From Patiria miniata (Eukaryota > Echinodermata > Asteroidea > Valvatida > Asterinidae): a stretch of 64,000 nucleotides of DNA. Every line of letters starts with the position of its first letter. The first letter of the stretch is position 1. The stretch is from NCBI RefSeq assembly GCF_015706575.1, contig NW_024037076.1:11132777-11196776 (forward strand), in the 5' to 3' direction. The notes below the pieces were generated by a model. That model had not been told where the DNA came from. It made no database searches and was given only the letters and a program-made list of their open reading frames with translations. This document shows positions 27,401 to 41,800 of the stretch, piece after piece. A program made the position numbers and the translations under genes.

Positions 27401-30400
27401 TGGCCTTCCTTGGGCATCTTGTTGACCTCATTTGATCCAACTGTTAGTGCTGTACCCCCGCTTCGGTTGGCTCTTCTACTGCTGCCTTGTGTCTGCTCTG
27501 TCTCTGATTGGTCTGTTGCCTTCATTGCATGCAATGATGAGATTAGATTGCATGCTACCCGGGCCTCCTTGCGTACAAACTCGACAAACTCTTCGAAACC
27601 AGGGTAGTTGAGTGTTTCATCAAGTTTCTTTGTAACTTGTCTATTCCATCGAGCTGCAGCCCAGTCTGGCAATTTGGAGAGCAGACGCCTGTTCTCCTCA
27701 TAATCATCAAGTATCTTCAAAGCAGGGACATGGGGGATGGCGTCCTTGCATGCTTTAAGAAAGTCTGCAAACTGCTGCAAACTGTTGGCATCCTTTGTGC
27801 CAATCTTTTGCCACCTTGATAATTTATCACGGAAGGCCTTCTGAACTTTGAAAGGATGTCCGTAACGTTCCTCAAGTAGACGCCATGCACCTTCATAGCT
27901 CTCGTCTGATGTGCTGTAGAAGAAACCTTCCACAGCCTTCTGTGCATCTCCACCCAGGTATCGTTTAAGGTAATACACTCTTTCTGGTGTGGAGATCGCC
28001 TTTGACTCGATAAGTGTCTTGAAGCTCGCCTTCCACTCAACATAGCGGATGGGATCTCCCGTAAAAACGCTGGGTTCTGGGGGAGGCAACTTATGGATTG
28101 TCATACAATCTCAGAGACTGCGGGCTAGAGCTGCTACTTCACCGCCTTCTGATGCTTGGACTGGACTTGGTTGTTTCTTTTGAGTTTCGTGTTTCACTTC
28201 GGTTGGCCAAGGGGATGGCTCATCAGGAGAGTCACCGCTGTGACTCTTCTCTCGACTGCCTTTGCACTCCTGGTCATATACTTCAAATTGGGCACGGGCC
28301 GTCTCCAACTCCTTTTCCTTTTCCAATCGTTCTATTTCTCTCCTTTTCTTGTCATGCAGTCGTTGCATTTCTTCTTGTTGCCGTTGTAGTTCATCTAGCT
28401 CTGCTTGCTTTTGCTGTTTGACTTCCAGCACTTTGATTTCTGCCTTTCTGGCTGCTTATTCGGCAGCAGCCTTAGCCCGCCTGGCAGATGAACTTTCAGA
28501 CCAGTGAGATGACACTTGGCTTGACGCTTTCGAGGAGAAATTAATGCGTTGTCATCAGTGTGCAGAAGCCGTCTCAACTCACTGAAAATGTGAGTTGTGG
28601 CTGCATCTTCTTTGGCGACGACAACCGTCAGTAGCTGTTGTGTTATAGCCGAGCATGTGTCGACCCGGCGTCGCATTTCCTGTTCAGGGGGCCCAAGTTG
28701 TCGACAAGCATCATATGCATCGATCAGCTCATCTCGTGCGATGTGTAACGATGAAGACATGTCATTCAGTGTAAAGCCTGTGCAGTAACCCTTCAACTTC
28801 TGTCTTGCATTTTTACAGCATTCCTTCCACGACTCGTAATTTTGGGCGAAGACTTTCTTTAGTTTTCCTTCTCTTTTGACTTTATCTGCTTCTTGAAGCT
28901 CCACCATCTTGGTGTCTCGTTCTGCTGCTTTTCCGGGTTTCACTCTCGGAAGGCTTGCTTAGTTTGAAGAGTTCTTCCTGCTTGCTGCTGACATCTTTCA
29001 AAATTTTCTCTCTTTCTACAGGATCATCTACTGACTCTAGAGCTGCAGAATATTCTTCTATTCCTTCTTCTAACTCCTTAGCTTGATCCTCCACTTCATT
29101 ACTCGACATGTTGGGACCTTAGGAATAGTACTTGGCAGAAATAGAATTCGCAAATGACAAGAGCATGTGGCTTACATTACAAATGCCACATGATTGATGC
29201 AAAATGAACATACAACAATTTCATGAAATGACATGGCATTGGTTTTGTGTGTAACAAGCTTCAAGTGAATTGCAATGCATACAAAATAATAGCTTGTCAA
29301 CACACGCATTCAACACTACACCATTGGGTGAAATTGAGCAATGAGGAGAAATCGATTAGCAAACAATGATGTCCAACAGTGAACAACAAAATGCAAATGA
29401 TTTTCGCACACTATAGCAATATATCACACAGAGCAGAAATTAATGTTTACACAGCTGACTTCATGCAAGGCTGAACAAGGGTAGATTATCTAGAAACTCT
29501 GATCCAAACAATATAAAGTACACTCTTTACATTCGTTTGTTCCAGATAAAATACATTCACAACATTATTTGGTTATGAAATCGTCAATGACCAACTGTTC
29601 TTTAAAGGATTCCGCTCACAGTTCCTTGTACAGTTCGTTTAGCGTTTAGTCCTGGTGACATGGCTGACATTTCTTGTGGACAATCATGACGATGTGGATC
29701 AGCTCTCTCGTCTCCTTGACTGGTTCCGTCGCTGTCTTACCGGGTATCCGCTGATCCGGTGGTTCACGTACTGCATGCTGTTCCCGTGCTCGAATTTCGA
29801 ATCTGCTGCATTCCGTCTGTGCTACTCGTCCCTCGCCTAGCCTCGTTCTGTTCGTCATGGGCTAGCTGTAAGCAAGCCGACAGCTCTCTGGATTCCGTTC
29901 CACGCTTCACTAGAGAAATCTCTACATCTAGACTAGGTGGCGTGGAGATCTCACTGCAGCTGCACCCAACTACCAAAGCAAAATGAAGGCAGACACGATC
30001 TGTACTGATGTCTCTGTCATGTCTGACTTTAATGTTGACAATGAACTGTCTCCAAAGATGAACACCGTGAGATCTGACAAGCAAATAACAATGATAATTA
30101 TAAGTATAGATCCCAACAATTTGAAGGTTAATGTGGTAAATTTAGTCTTCACAAGGAATTATTCAATGAGACTCATAATATCATATGACCTAAAGAAATG
30201 ACAATGGACATTTACATTACTATACTAGTAAATAGCATGCATGCATGAAAGACACAATTACTTAATGACTTAATAAACCATTATTTTCTAACTTAATCCT
30301 ACATTTAAGAGAGTAAAACTGATCCAATATTACTAAGTAGGATATTTACCTCGTGGGCCAGTAGTGGGTGTGCTAAATAATCTTAGGATGGTTGCAGAAA

Positions 30401-32858
30401 AAAGCGGATTAAATCATCCTCAGCGCAGCAAACTGCTGAGCACATTGTTGGAGAATCAGGCCATGTGCAAGAAGCAATGCATTATGGAAAAAAGTAAAAG
30501 TTGCACAATTTTCCTCAAAGTCGCTATAGTCAACAACAAAACTAAATTACAATCAAACTAAAGTATCACAATATCAAAAAGGACCTCTCACTTAATGTTT
30601 GGACTGTTTTACATGTAGTAACTTTGATCACATGACCAAACAAACATGGCTGCCTCCTTGAGAATGCACATGTACTGAACAATAACAAAGATGGCTGTGC
30701 ACATAAACAACCCAGTGTGTGCAGCAAGTACCTAGGCCAGTTCACCAAACACATACAATGTCTTATCTACATGTACAATGGAATGAAACTTCCTTCAACA
30801 GTATATTGTAGTAGCATGATTCTAGGCTCTATAACAAGTAAATGCAAGTAATTAGAGGGGAAAAGCGTCAATAAAAATGGGAACTTTTGTCAGATTCTGT
30901 TACAGTTGGAGGTAAGGGTTTATTTGTTTATCTCACTCCTTTTTAGCACTAGCTCCAATTTAAACTTGTTTTGTAATTTTGCGCCCATGTTTTGCTGCTG
31001 CTCAATTGGAAACGTTACCATACTGTAAGGAGCTGATATTTGAGATTTGAAATTATTGCATGGACGATCCCTCATCATTATCAATCTTGCATTAGTTCTC
31101 CATTTTTTCTGTGTATAAAGAAACGTCACCTCTATGTAGACCGTTGCTCAGCCGTTGGTGGCATCGCCCGAGGTATAGCCTGAACTTTTACGGTGAGTTT
31201 GAAGGGCGCCACCGCAGGGCGGAGGCGGGTCATGCTAATCTCCCGCCTCCGTCATCGGTCGGTGCTCTTCGACCGCCACTTCACAGGTAACATTTTTTGC
31301 AGTTTTCTTTTCTTTTGAATTAAATATGTCATATGTCCTTAAACCGGAAAGACCAGGGAATATTTGTGATATTGCAGATGGGGCGAACTGTTGCATTTTC
31401 CCTGCCATTGGGGAGTTTTCATTTTACGAACTTTGGCCAAGATGGCGACCCAGTAGTCTTGCTATATAGACCTCTCGGTGATAAAAAGTGCCGTAACTTT
31501 CCTAGTTATTATTTTTGTCAGGAATCTAAAGCTGACATGATAGTCTTGCATTTATTCTTTGATGGGCCTGTATTGTGGTGATATGTCAGACCGGAACATT
31601 GGAGTCTTTTAAAGCAAATTCCGAGGTTTTTATGATAATTCATCGCTCGGTTTTGCTCGGTAAAAAGCGCCCTCTTCCGAGATTTTTTGTAATTCATTGC
31701 TCGGTCGTGTTTACTAAATAGCGCCCCCATTATTAAGTGAAGTCGCTAACCATGAGTTGGATGTACTTTATGCATGTAATTATGCCTGAAGAGATGAAGT
31801 GTAGCACTGAGACACCCTTATTTGTGATGAATATGAGACTCAAGTATATTTGTGCCTTTCTTATTTTTGCCTTAGAGAATTTTGTACTTTCTGAATTTGC
31901 ATTGTGTGACCAAATTGTCCTTTGTGCTAATTACAAAAATGTACAAAATATATTGATTTTGTTCTGTCAGTAATGTGTTTTTATCTGCCCCTTTCTGGTG
32001 TGCTATGAATATGACACTAGTAACACATGTATTTTCTCGCTCGACATGCACTTTATTGAACTCCCCTCGTACTAGAGAAATTATGTAGGTTAACATGGGT
32101 GACTTTGAAGAAAAAACTGTTTCTTTTAGCTCCAACTATTTTCCAATTCATCGCTGGGTTTTCGTCATAACCTGTCCATTGCTCCCTTTAATTAGATGTA
32201 TTGTTTTCCGGTGCCAGCATTAGATCACCTTACATTGTACTTATGATCCCTTTATTTTTATTCCTTCCTTTCTCATGATGCTAATCTCCCGCCTCCGTCA
32301 TCGGTCGGTGCTCTTCGACCGCCACTTCACAGAGAATAAAATACTCAGTCAAGCCGAACCCAAGAGTGTCGTGGGCCAGTTTTCCTTTGTGCATGCAATC
32401 CCCATGCCATTTGGGAGCTGTGACCTCTGACCCCCCCCCCCCCCCCCACCACCACCACCACAGTACGTAGGTTTGTTTTGATCTCATGATGAAGTATGAC
32501 GTTGGTCGTTGTAATGACCTTTACTGATTCAGTTGGCTACTCATGTAACTCGTGCTTTAGAGTTCAATCCAAAGTGCACTATTATTATGTTCGAAGCAGC
32601 TGGTGATTTGCAATCTACTCTTTGGGTGTTCGTAATACTTGAATGTGTTGTGGAGAGTGGTCCAACAATTTTGCACCATGTATAATCAATGTGATTCCCC
32701 AAACTTGAAATTGTTTATCATAAATTATACTAAGGAACCAATTATAATTGTTTTCCCTGCAGATTTTAAGATTGCTTCATGGTGCAACATTGATTTGCTT
32801 TTGTTCTTCGTAGGAGAATCCAGAAGTCTCTGAAGGCCTATTATTGACCAGAAGGTAG

Positions 32859-32897
<39 letters not shown>

Positions 32898-35800
32898 TAC
32901 CCTCAAATAGGCCCTAAGAGCTGATGTAAGACTGATGAATAAATTCATGACAGTTTCAAAAACTGAGAATGCACCCCATAAAACTGTACTTTGAAAAAAA
33001 TTGTCCCCACCTTCCTTTTTCTCATTGACAGCAAAATTTCTGTTTTCAAATGCACCAGGAATTTGATATTGTGTTTATGATTGTGACGGTGACAAATATA
33101 GTCGTTTGATTTATGTTGACAGAATTCTGTTTTTCCTTTCCATTTCTTTTATAGAATGAGCCTACTGTGCAGCCAAATGTCCTGTACTTAGGGGAAGAGA
33201 AGGACCTTCTTTCAAATGAGGAGTACTACATGTTTCATGCAGAACAACAGGACCGCTTCCAAGTAATGGGGACAAATGATGCACTGTTGTTGGCTAGCTA
33301 CTTCATTTATGACATGTCATATCCAAATGTATCAGACACACTCTTACTTTCTTGCAGTTGGCAAGGATACATCTTAAGTCTGTTATGCATTTGAAAGGCC
33401 GAATAAATGGACACACTAGAAGTGTGTCAAGCTTGGCTGATGTAAAATGACCTTGACTCATTTGTGTGTCATTCTGGTGTCAGGTTTACACGTTTTCTTT
33501 AAGTTTTTTTTTAATTTAATGCTAATTACTCATCTGTGTGTCATTTTTAAATTACTCACCAAGTGCGTCCCAAATATTTTGATTCGCTGGATGAGTAAAT
33601 TTCCAGCGAGTATCTCTGCAGATTACTCATTTGGTGTGGCGTTCTGAAGTCAAATCGTTGTACTAGTCACTATGGGTGTTCCAACATAATACCTATTTGG
33701 TGCATCATTAGACGCGAGTAATTTTAAGAGTTTTAATGAGTATAGCATACAAATATTGAGTGGCTTAGCGTGGAATGGTAGGAATATTATAGCAAGGTAA
33801 AATCTGGACTTTTCCATTTCACGAGGCGAAGCCGAGTGAACTGGAAAAGTCCAGATTTTACCGAGCGATAAGATTTCTCCCATTTCACAATTTAAAGCCA
33901 CTCAATATGTGTTTTATATAACTGACATATAGATCCTTGTCATTTGATATATTTGAATTTTTTTTTTTTCAATACAAAACTGGAGGAAAACGTGATTCTC
34001 TCTTCCAAACCACCCTTTCACGAAAATGTTTGAACCCAACGCTGTAGCGCTGGCTCTTGGAACAATACGCGCTACACGTAACGCTGAACGCGCACACCAG
34101 CATGCATTTGCACACAAATTATCCTAACTGTTGAATAGTATTTCCCATTCCCCATGGGTGGATAGTACTTTTTGAGCCGCGGCATGAATGGGAGCAATAA
34201 CGAATGCCACGTGATGTGAGTTCCACCAATCAAATGACAAGGATCTGTATGTCGGTTATATAACAATTAATAACGCATTGGTTAAGTGTGTCATCTGTGA
34301 GTCAACTTTACTCAGAATTCATGCGTCTCTTTACTCAGAATATTTGTTGTGTGTATCAGCGTTGATTTACAAACCAACGTGAATAATTACAAGTCACGCA
34401 GATTTTTTTTTCATGCACTGACGGACCGAAAAGGCTAACAGTTAATTCACAGAGTTGTTTTTATTTTTAATATTACCCAAGAGGTTGTCTTCGACACCTT
34501 GCTATAGGAATTTACATCAAAAACATGTACCCTTGGTAGATTTGCTTACCTGAAGAAGGTACAGAAGAAGCCACTAAAGAAAATCCAGAGCCGCTGTAAT
34601 AATTGTCAGAGATAAATCGAAGCCACATGTCACTGCCAGTGGATAGAAGATCGGGAGGCGTTCTGTACCCATGCCACTTAAAAAACTGAGTGTTGGCTGC
34701 AATGCTACCATCTCCTGCATGGAGAACATCACCACCGTAGTACATGTAAGTAGAGATTGAAAAGCTGGAGAATTTAATGCGAATCTTCCAACCCACTTCG
34801 GTTTGGACGATCCAAGTGATATTGAGGTTGCTGGGGTAGTTGTCTGGATATGACGTCGAGCTAATGTGTGCTGTCTCATTGGCCGGAATAAACAGCAAAC
34901 GGTCTTTATCTGAAAAGAAAGCCGAAACAAAAACTGACTTTCTCTCCTTTGTAGAGAACATCATGAATAAATCTGATTTATTATTATTTTTTTATGAAAC
35001 GCATATCTGGGCCTTAACAGCAAGAAACATTATTGACTAAAAGAGACTACTGACGGCTTGTCGCCCAGCGATTTACCTGCCTACTGAAGCTGGTTTGTTT
35101 TCTGATAGTGGGTATGTGGGCAGGAAGAGAGTTCCATACCCGGGTCGTAGGTGGTAAAAAGAACCTTTGATGAGCAAGTTTGAACTTGTTTACTCAACTG
35201 TCAGGTCTGGTAATCGGACAGACTGCCAAAGGTATGGATCTAGAGTATACCTGTGTAGTATCAGCTGTCACAGGAGTACTGGAACCTCCTGATAATTTTT
35301 TTTCTCTTAGAAAAAAGAAGGTGATTCACCAAAACAACGTTTATAATTTTATCATTACCGCAGTCCAGCTCATCAGTGCCATCTAGACAGTCTGAGATGG
35401 TATCACACTGCAAGGCGTTGCTAAGGCAGACCGAATGCTCGCAGTCCACGTCACCCAAGGAACAGGTCAGAGCTTCTGAAAGTCAAAGCGAAGAAAATCA
35501 AGAAGAAGAATTTGTAATTCTTCACATATATCGTCCCCATTTTCCGCTACAGCCTTATGGCCTGAGACTGAACACTCAGAGTGTACTACACCTCATAAAT
35601 ATTCATGGACAAATTGGAGCACGTCATTTGCCGATTCAGCCGCGCGTCTGGGAAGTAAAAATGATAGCACCAAAAAGTTCCCTCTGGAACCCGCCTCGAA
35701 GACATGTAGGCCTAGTCTGTGGCATGTAATCTTTACGGAACCAGTATGTTGTTGTGGGCCTTGTAACTACTACAATAAAAACACGTTAAAGAATGTTGGC

Positions 35801-38800
35801 ACCAGACGATTTCATTGACTGACGAAGAACTTGAATATCTAGTGCTGAATAAAGATGCCAAATCTACGACGGCCGTTATCGACAAGGCAGTATAAAGCTA
35901 CTAAAAAGGCAGTGAGGCTACTTAATATTGATGAGGTATAGTAAAACACAAAAACAGCATGGTATATTTCTGGAAAATGGAAGGAATAACTGGTCCATCG
36001 GTGTAGCTCAGCTTGACTACCTCTCTCCGATGCGCGTCGGGAGGTAGTCAAGCTGACCTACACCTCGGGACCAGTAGTTCCCACTACTTCCCTCAAACCA
36101 TGCTGTATTCGTGTAAACTAATAACTGATGATTTCCAAGTGAAATATGGAAAATGAATGTATGCATTATGGTATCATCATAACCATGCGGGAAACAAACA
36201 AGTTTTCACACAAAAAATACTAAAGTTTTACACTGGAAAGGATTTCAATACTTATTTTCAAGTAATCCACGCAAAAAGATGTTTTTTTCTTTTCTTACAA
36301 GTCATGTGTTTTCAATACAAAATTCGTGCATGTGGGCCATTCTATGAATTTGGAGTCCAATGTGTAATTTGCCATTCAAGTGTCAAGTTCATGTTGACTA
36401 GATTTATTTTTAATCGTTGAGGATGATTTTGTTTCTTCACTTAACCAGTTTTGGAGGAACAGTACCGCTACATTCAAGAGCGCACCTGGAATTACAAGAT
36501 TATAGATGCCAGATGCAACAGAAACGGGAAAATGTGGACACCAGAGAATTTCAGAGAATGATCCACACATAAAAATTATATGCCTACCTGATAACGGAAC
36601 GCTCGTAGCCTGTATGCCGAAGTTGTATGAGTCAAACGACTTTCCGCGCTCAAAGGTTATCCACAACTCATTCCCGTCTGACAGCAGGTCTGGGGGCATA
36701 TGTTCATAGCTAGACCTTCTCCATTCAAAAAAGACATTTGTGTTGTTGGTACTATCGTCACCATCACCGACTCGCAATACGAAGGATCCATCCCAATAGA
36801 AATAACCGGTGGGATAAGTGATGAGAATTTTCCGGTCTTCCAGAGTCTGAATGAGCCACACGGAGTTAATGTGAACGGATGAAATTTGTATGGTGGCTCT
36901 TTCATTGGCACTGAGGAATATTTCATGAGTACCTGTCAGAACAAAAAATGAGGAATATAAATAGGTGAACAATTTCCGAATGGCTTTGTATAAATTGAAC
37001 ATTGTTGCAGCTGACGTATGATCCCCTAGTCCGATTAACGTGAATGCCCATCCATACCTCGTGTAAAATAGGGAAAGTGAAGTTGGTGTCACAAATCGTG
37101 CAATGAAAATTCAAGGTAGTTGAATTACAGTCAACTTTTGCCATTTGTAGTTTCTGTCACAAATTTCCTTTACGTTTGCGCTCCCATTACAAATAGACCA
37201 TTCTTCACCAAGTAATTAGGTCTAAGTATAGGTGTACTCCTGTCTGAGCAACTACCGGCGAATTAGGTTTGTGACGTTAGAAAAAAAAACTTTTAAAGTG
37301 GCTCAAATACTGGACTTCCTCCGTATTGTGACGCACACAGTGGAGACAGCAACATGTGAAAACAAGTTGGTTTAAGGAATCGAAATCGGGACTGTTTTTT
37401 TTTCACTTGATTTTTACTACGGAAGATAGTAACCTTTTAATAACCAGCACCAATTTAATTCTGTTCCTGATGCATGTCTAGTTATCCCTGTGAATTTTCA
37501 GTTCAGACACAATTTACAGAGGTTCGTCCAAATATGATTGCAGTATTTTTCTCGGCGTCATTTACATTAATCTGTTGATTTGTCCTGGTCATTAGTATAT
37601 ATCTCCCAGAATACAGAGTACAAATCAAGTGAAACTTGAAAAACGGTCTCGAATTTGATTTCCGCAGAACTTTTCCCTCACATGTTACTGTCACCACTGT
37701 ATAGCTCGATAAGGAAAAGGCTCGGTTTTTAGCCACACTGATGAGGCTTCTAGTTAACCAGTTTATACCAATCCTGCTAATTGATGAATTCCATTAAAAT
37801 ATTGATGGGTTTTACCACAGCCTAGTTCATCGCGTCCATCAAAACAGTCCGGTACATCATCACACTGCCAGGAAGTGGCGATACACACAGAATGGCCACA
37901 GTCAATCTGGTTAGGGGAACATGTCAAATTGTCTAGGACAAATGGGTTAAATGAAAGGATACAATTTAGTGACAGAATTGTCGTGTACACATTTCAAAAT
38001 GCTGGGCTCATATGAAACTTTGCAAAATGCCCCCACCGTCTGGTTTTACTGCACTTAAGAGGACTCTTATCGTTGCCTTCAAACGTGCTGCTTTTAGCTC
38101 TCTCCTCCCCCCCCCCCCTCTCTCTCTCTCTCTCTCTATCTCAAGTTTTAATCTCCTTTGGGCAGTCTATTATTGGATGAATGCCCACCACCGACAGAAA
38201 ACAATTCACTTGACCAAATCACGTTAGATCTGGCTGAATTGTGGGACTGTGCACATAATTGTGGGCACACAGGCCATCATATACACTCGGTTCACATACC
38301 AACCAACCCCCCCCCCTCCCCTTGTACCTAGGCTTTAAAAAGGAAAATTCAACCCATGCACCTTTGTGTCCCATTGAACCTTAATTTTGGTGCCTTTAAT
38401 TTTTGCTAATGTAAATTGCTATATGTATGAGCATAAACAGATGTTATTTCAGAAACCTCCATGTTTCCAGCTTCTCCTTCACAAAAGGTTACCAGGATTT
38501 TAGATATTTTGCTGTTGTAAAATTAATGGTGTTTTTTTTGGTGATTCGGTATTAGTACACGGCAATTGGCCAATGAGCAAATGTTTTGGTTCACATTTTA
38601 TCAGAAAACGTCTAGAACAGATTCTTCCTGAAATAACATCACAGCAACAGCGCCCTCAGTTGTCCGGAAAAGCAAGGACAATATTAAATGTTTAAGAAGT
38701 GCACTTTTGCATACCAACAAGTTGAACAAAATGTGTTCCTACGAAAAAGCATTTCATTTGCACAACTCTATTTTTTTCCAACGAGCAATACCATGCAAAG

Positions 38801-41800
38801 ATCTGCCTGAAAAAGGTCAGATCATACATCTTTATTGATTTGTTTTACAAAAAAGAGTGCATTATGGTTTACCAGAGGCAGGTACGCTGCGTGCTGTAAG
38901 CAGAAACCCTGGATATTGGTAACTTTCGTCAGCAGTGAACCGAAGCCACATGGTATTTCCAGCTGACAGCAGATCGGGCGGGTTTCTGTACCACCCACTC
39001 CAACTCCACTGGAAGAACACATTGTGGGCGCTACTGTTGCCATCACCGGCCTGGAAGACGTCATACCAATACTCGGTATAAAACAAGGTAAAGGAAATGC
39101 GGATCTTGCGAGCTTCTTCGGTTTGGATGATCCAAGTTATCTGGATGTCGTTGACGTAATGGTCCGGGTATCTAGTCGAGGCAAGCTCAGCTGTTTCCGA
39201 TGCTCGAATGTAAACGAGACGGTCCTCGTCTGTGTATCAAAATTCAAAAATATGAGTAGTAGCTCGCTTATAAGATCTTGGGTGCACATTTGTTTGAGCG
39301 CAATTTTCGCTTTTCTCCTTTTGGCAGACAAGAAAAAGTCAAAATATTGCACAGAAAAATCTCTTTTTTCCCCAATTATTTATAGCAAACCTCTTCTTTT
39401 GTAAACAATATACAAAACCTACAGGACAACAAAACAGTTAATCCAAAAGTAATGCATTTTAGCCAGTAAAACTTCTTAACTTAAATATTGTCAGAGTGTT
39501 TACAGTGTGAGCTCAATTATGAAAGCCACCACTATAAGTCAGCCCAACTAGGAGAAAGTTTGTTTCACCTCAATGTTTTAAATCACCTTTGACTGAAGGA
39601 TGCAGGTAAGCTATTCATAGAAAACCGATAAATCAATCTTTTAGATGTCAGTACAATGACAACGTCCAAATAATATTTGTATGCATAGTCTGTTATCCAG
39701 CGTGGGTGTCGCCAGGATATTTTTCTAGAGGAGGGCAAAGCAGATTTGTTTCCCCAAAATCCCTTCATTTTCCCGCATGCATTTCCCCGATTGATCATGT
39801 TTTTGATGGTGGGCAGGGACATTTGCCCCCCCCCTCCCTCCACCCATTAAATAAACCATTTGACTTTGCGCCTCTTTTTTTTTGTATTTTTCCCTGTCCC
39901 CCTTTTTTTTGCTTGTCGGGGGGGGGGGGAGGGGCAGCGCCCCTTGTCCCCCCGCGACGCCCATGTTATCAAGTAATTTCGGATTTTGTTCATTCACCCT
40001 GTACATTATAAAGTCACATTTGGATAACGAAATATTTAATCTTTATGCTATTGCTTGTTGTGCGATTTTGGTGCACAAAGTTTAAATTGGTTACCGTTGT
40101 AAATTTGCTGTAAAAGGTGAATTTATTTTGTTTCACTAAGTCAATGAGAAAAATGTACGCACACAATGTTTGCAATGAGTATTTTTGGGTTCACAATTTG
40201 AACAGAAAACCCCTAAACCGAAGAGTATGTGCCGGAAATGACGTCACATCAGTAGCGTTCTCGGTACAAAAGAAACGTATGGAACATTTTAAAGAGCAAA
40301 AAGTTGAACAAGAAGTGATTTCAAAACAGTTTTCATATCACAGGAATGATAAATTTGCACAAACTATTGTTTAAGTGGAAAATTGATGTCATGAACTCTT
40401 TACGTTAACATTATCTGACTCTTGATTACCGCAATTTAGTTCATCCGTTCCTACAAAGCAGTCATTTACACGGTCACACTGCAGGGTGCCACGGATGCAG
40501 TAATGTCCACAGTCAATTTCAGTACGAGAACAGGTCAACATTTCTGAAAAACAGAGCGAGAAAGAAAACCTGAAAACGTGGGAAGGTCAATGACAGGGGC
40601 AGCTGCATTCATAAAACTATTTTGAAAAGCACAGCCGGGTTTTCACAGAAGCATATTATTTTTTTTTTTTTACAGTTTTAGAACACCAATAAAGTTGCCA
40701 GACATTTTTTTCTTCACAGGTGGAAGTTGCCTAACATAATAATTTGGCTTTATGACTTTTGAAAAAGTAGTAAACCTGCAAATACAATACAAAAAATCAT
40801 TAATAAATCATTTCAAGTATTTCTGTATTGCAAATTTATAGTTTGAGTTTGTGCGATTAGGTTACAATTAGAAATGGACTCTTGTCAAAAAGAGTGCACA
40901 GACCAAACGGGGATAAAAAAAAAAAAGATGCATCATACAATATGAATAATGTTGCTTGGAAAACTTGTGTTAACAAATTGAATTTTCCTCCGAATTGTTG
41001 TTTCCACAGACATGTTTTTAGCACAATTTCGCTATAACAATGATTATCAATTATATGCTTTTTATTTTAAAGGGGCATTGCGTCCTGAAATCCACGAAAT
41101 GTTCATGTTTTGGATTGTTTAATTATCCTTTTTCCAACATTTGGTTGAAAGGAAACCATCCTAACCGTTCCCGAAAAAGGACGAAAAACCGCTTGTTTAC
41201 ATCGGAGTACAAATACGTTCTTTCTGTCGTTTCAGTCAACACGTTGTGTATGTCACTTCAAATTACACACAGCACCAATGCACAAATGTGGTTTCTTGCA
41301 AGTCCGCAAAAGGCGGTCACTTCATAGCTGGAATCACAACTAGCATAAGCAGCCCGACTTTTTGGGGTCGCCTAAGTGGACCCCGAAAGACGTTCTCGCA
41401 CGCATAACACAAGAATACAACAAAAACGCCCGGGGTTTTTTTTAAGGATAGTTGTGTGGGTGGTTATATCCTACTTTTAAATGTTCTTTCCGATTATCAG
41501 CATTTCTTTCAAAGCGCGTTTTGTAGCCCAATTGCGCTCATTCCAGGACGTAGTGTCCCTTTAAACACTTTTTGTAACCACTTTTTTTTTCATCTTAATG
41601 ACGTTTAAATGTGTCCAAATTATAATTTATATGCTTTGTAACATGCTCAACATGCCACAATCATCCGCAAATCTAAAAACATTGTTCGGCTCTAACGTGG
41701 GGTAATAGTTAGTACAAGTGTTTAGAAATGCATTTAAGCCCCGGAACACAATTAAACTTCAACATCAATGTACTCCACACAAAGAGGAGTAGCGTGATCA

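Larger units (their letters stand above)
21948..30904 (-). mobile_element. BEL/Pao LTR retrotransposon, full length but degraded
   Basis: 8957 bp on the minus strand, so in the sense of the host gene. LTRs of 950 bp (29955-30904) and 941 bp (21948-22888) bound about 7.07 kb of internal sequence. Domain order from 5' to 3' is coiled-coil, Gag (DUF1759), zinc knuckles, retropepsin-like DUF1758, reverse transcriptase with YVDD, RNase H-like A17 region, then HHCC-DDE integrase with a C-terminal DUF5641-like part. This order and these families are diagnostic of BEL/Pao. The host flanks are CCAAC and CCAAA, a likely 5-bp target duplication with one change. The coding part carries in-frame stops at about 28.1, 28.45 and 26.6 kb and frame changes at about 28.9, 28.5, 27.3, 25.9, 25.5, 25.05 and 24.9 kb. 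It is not expected to be autonomous. Confidence 0.93.
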
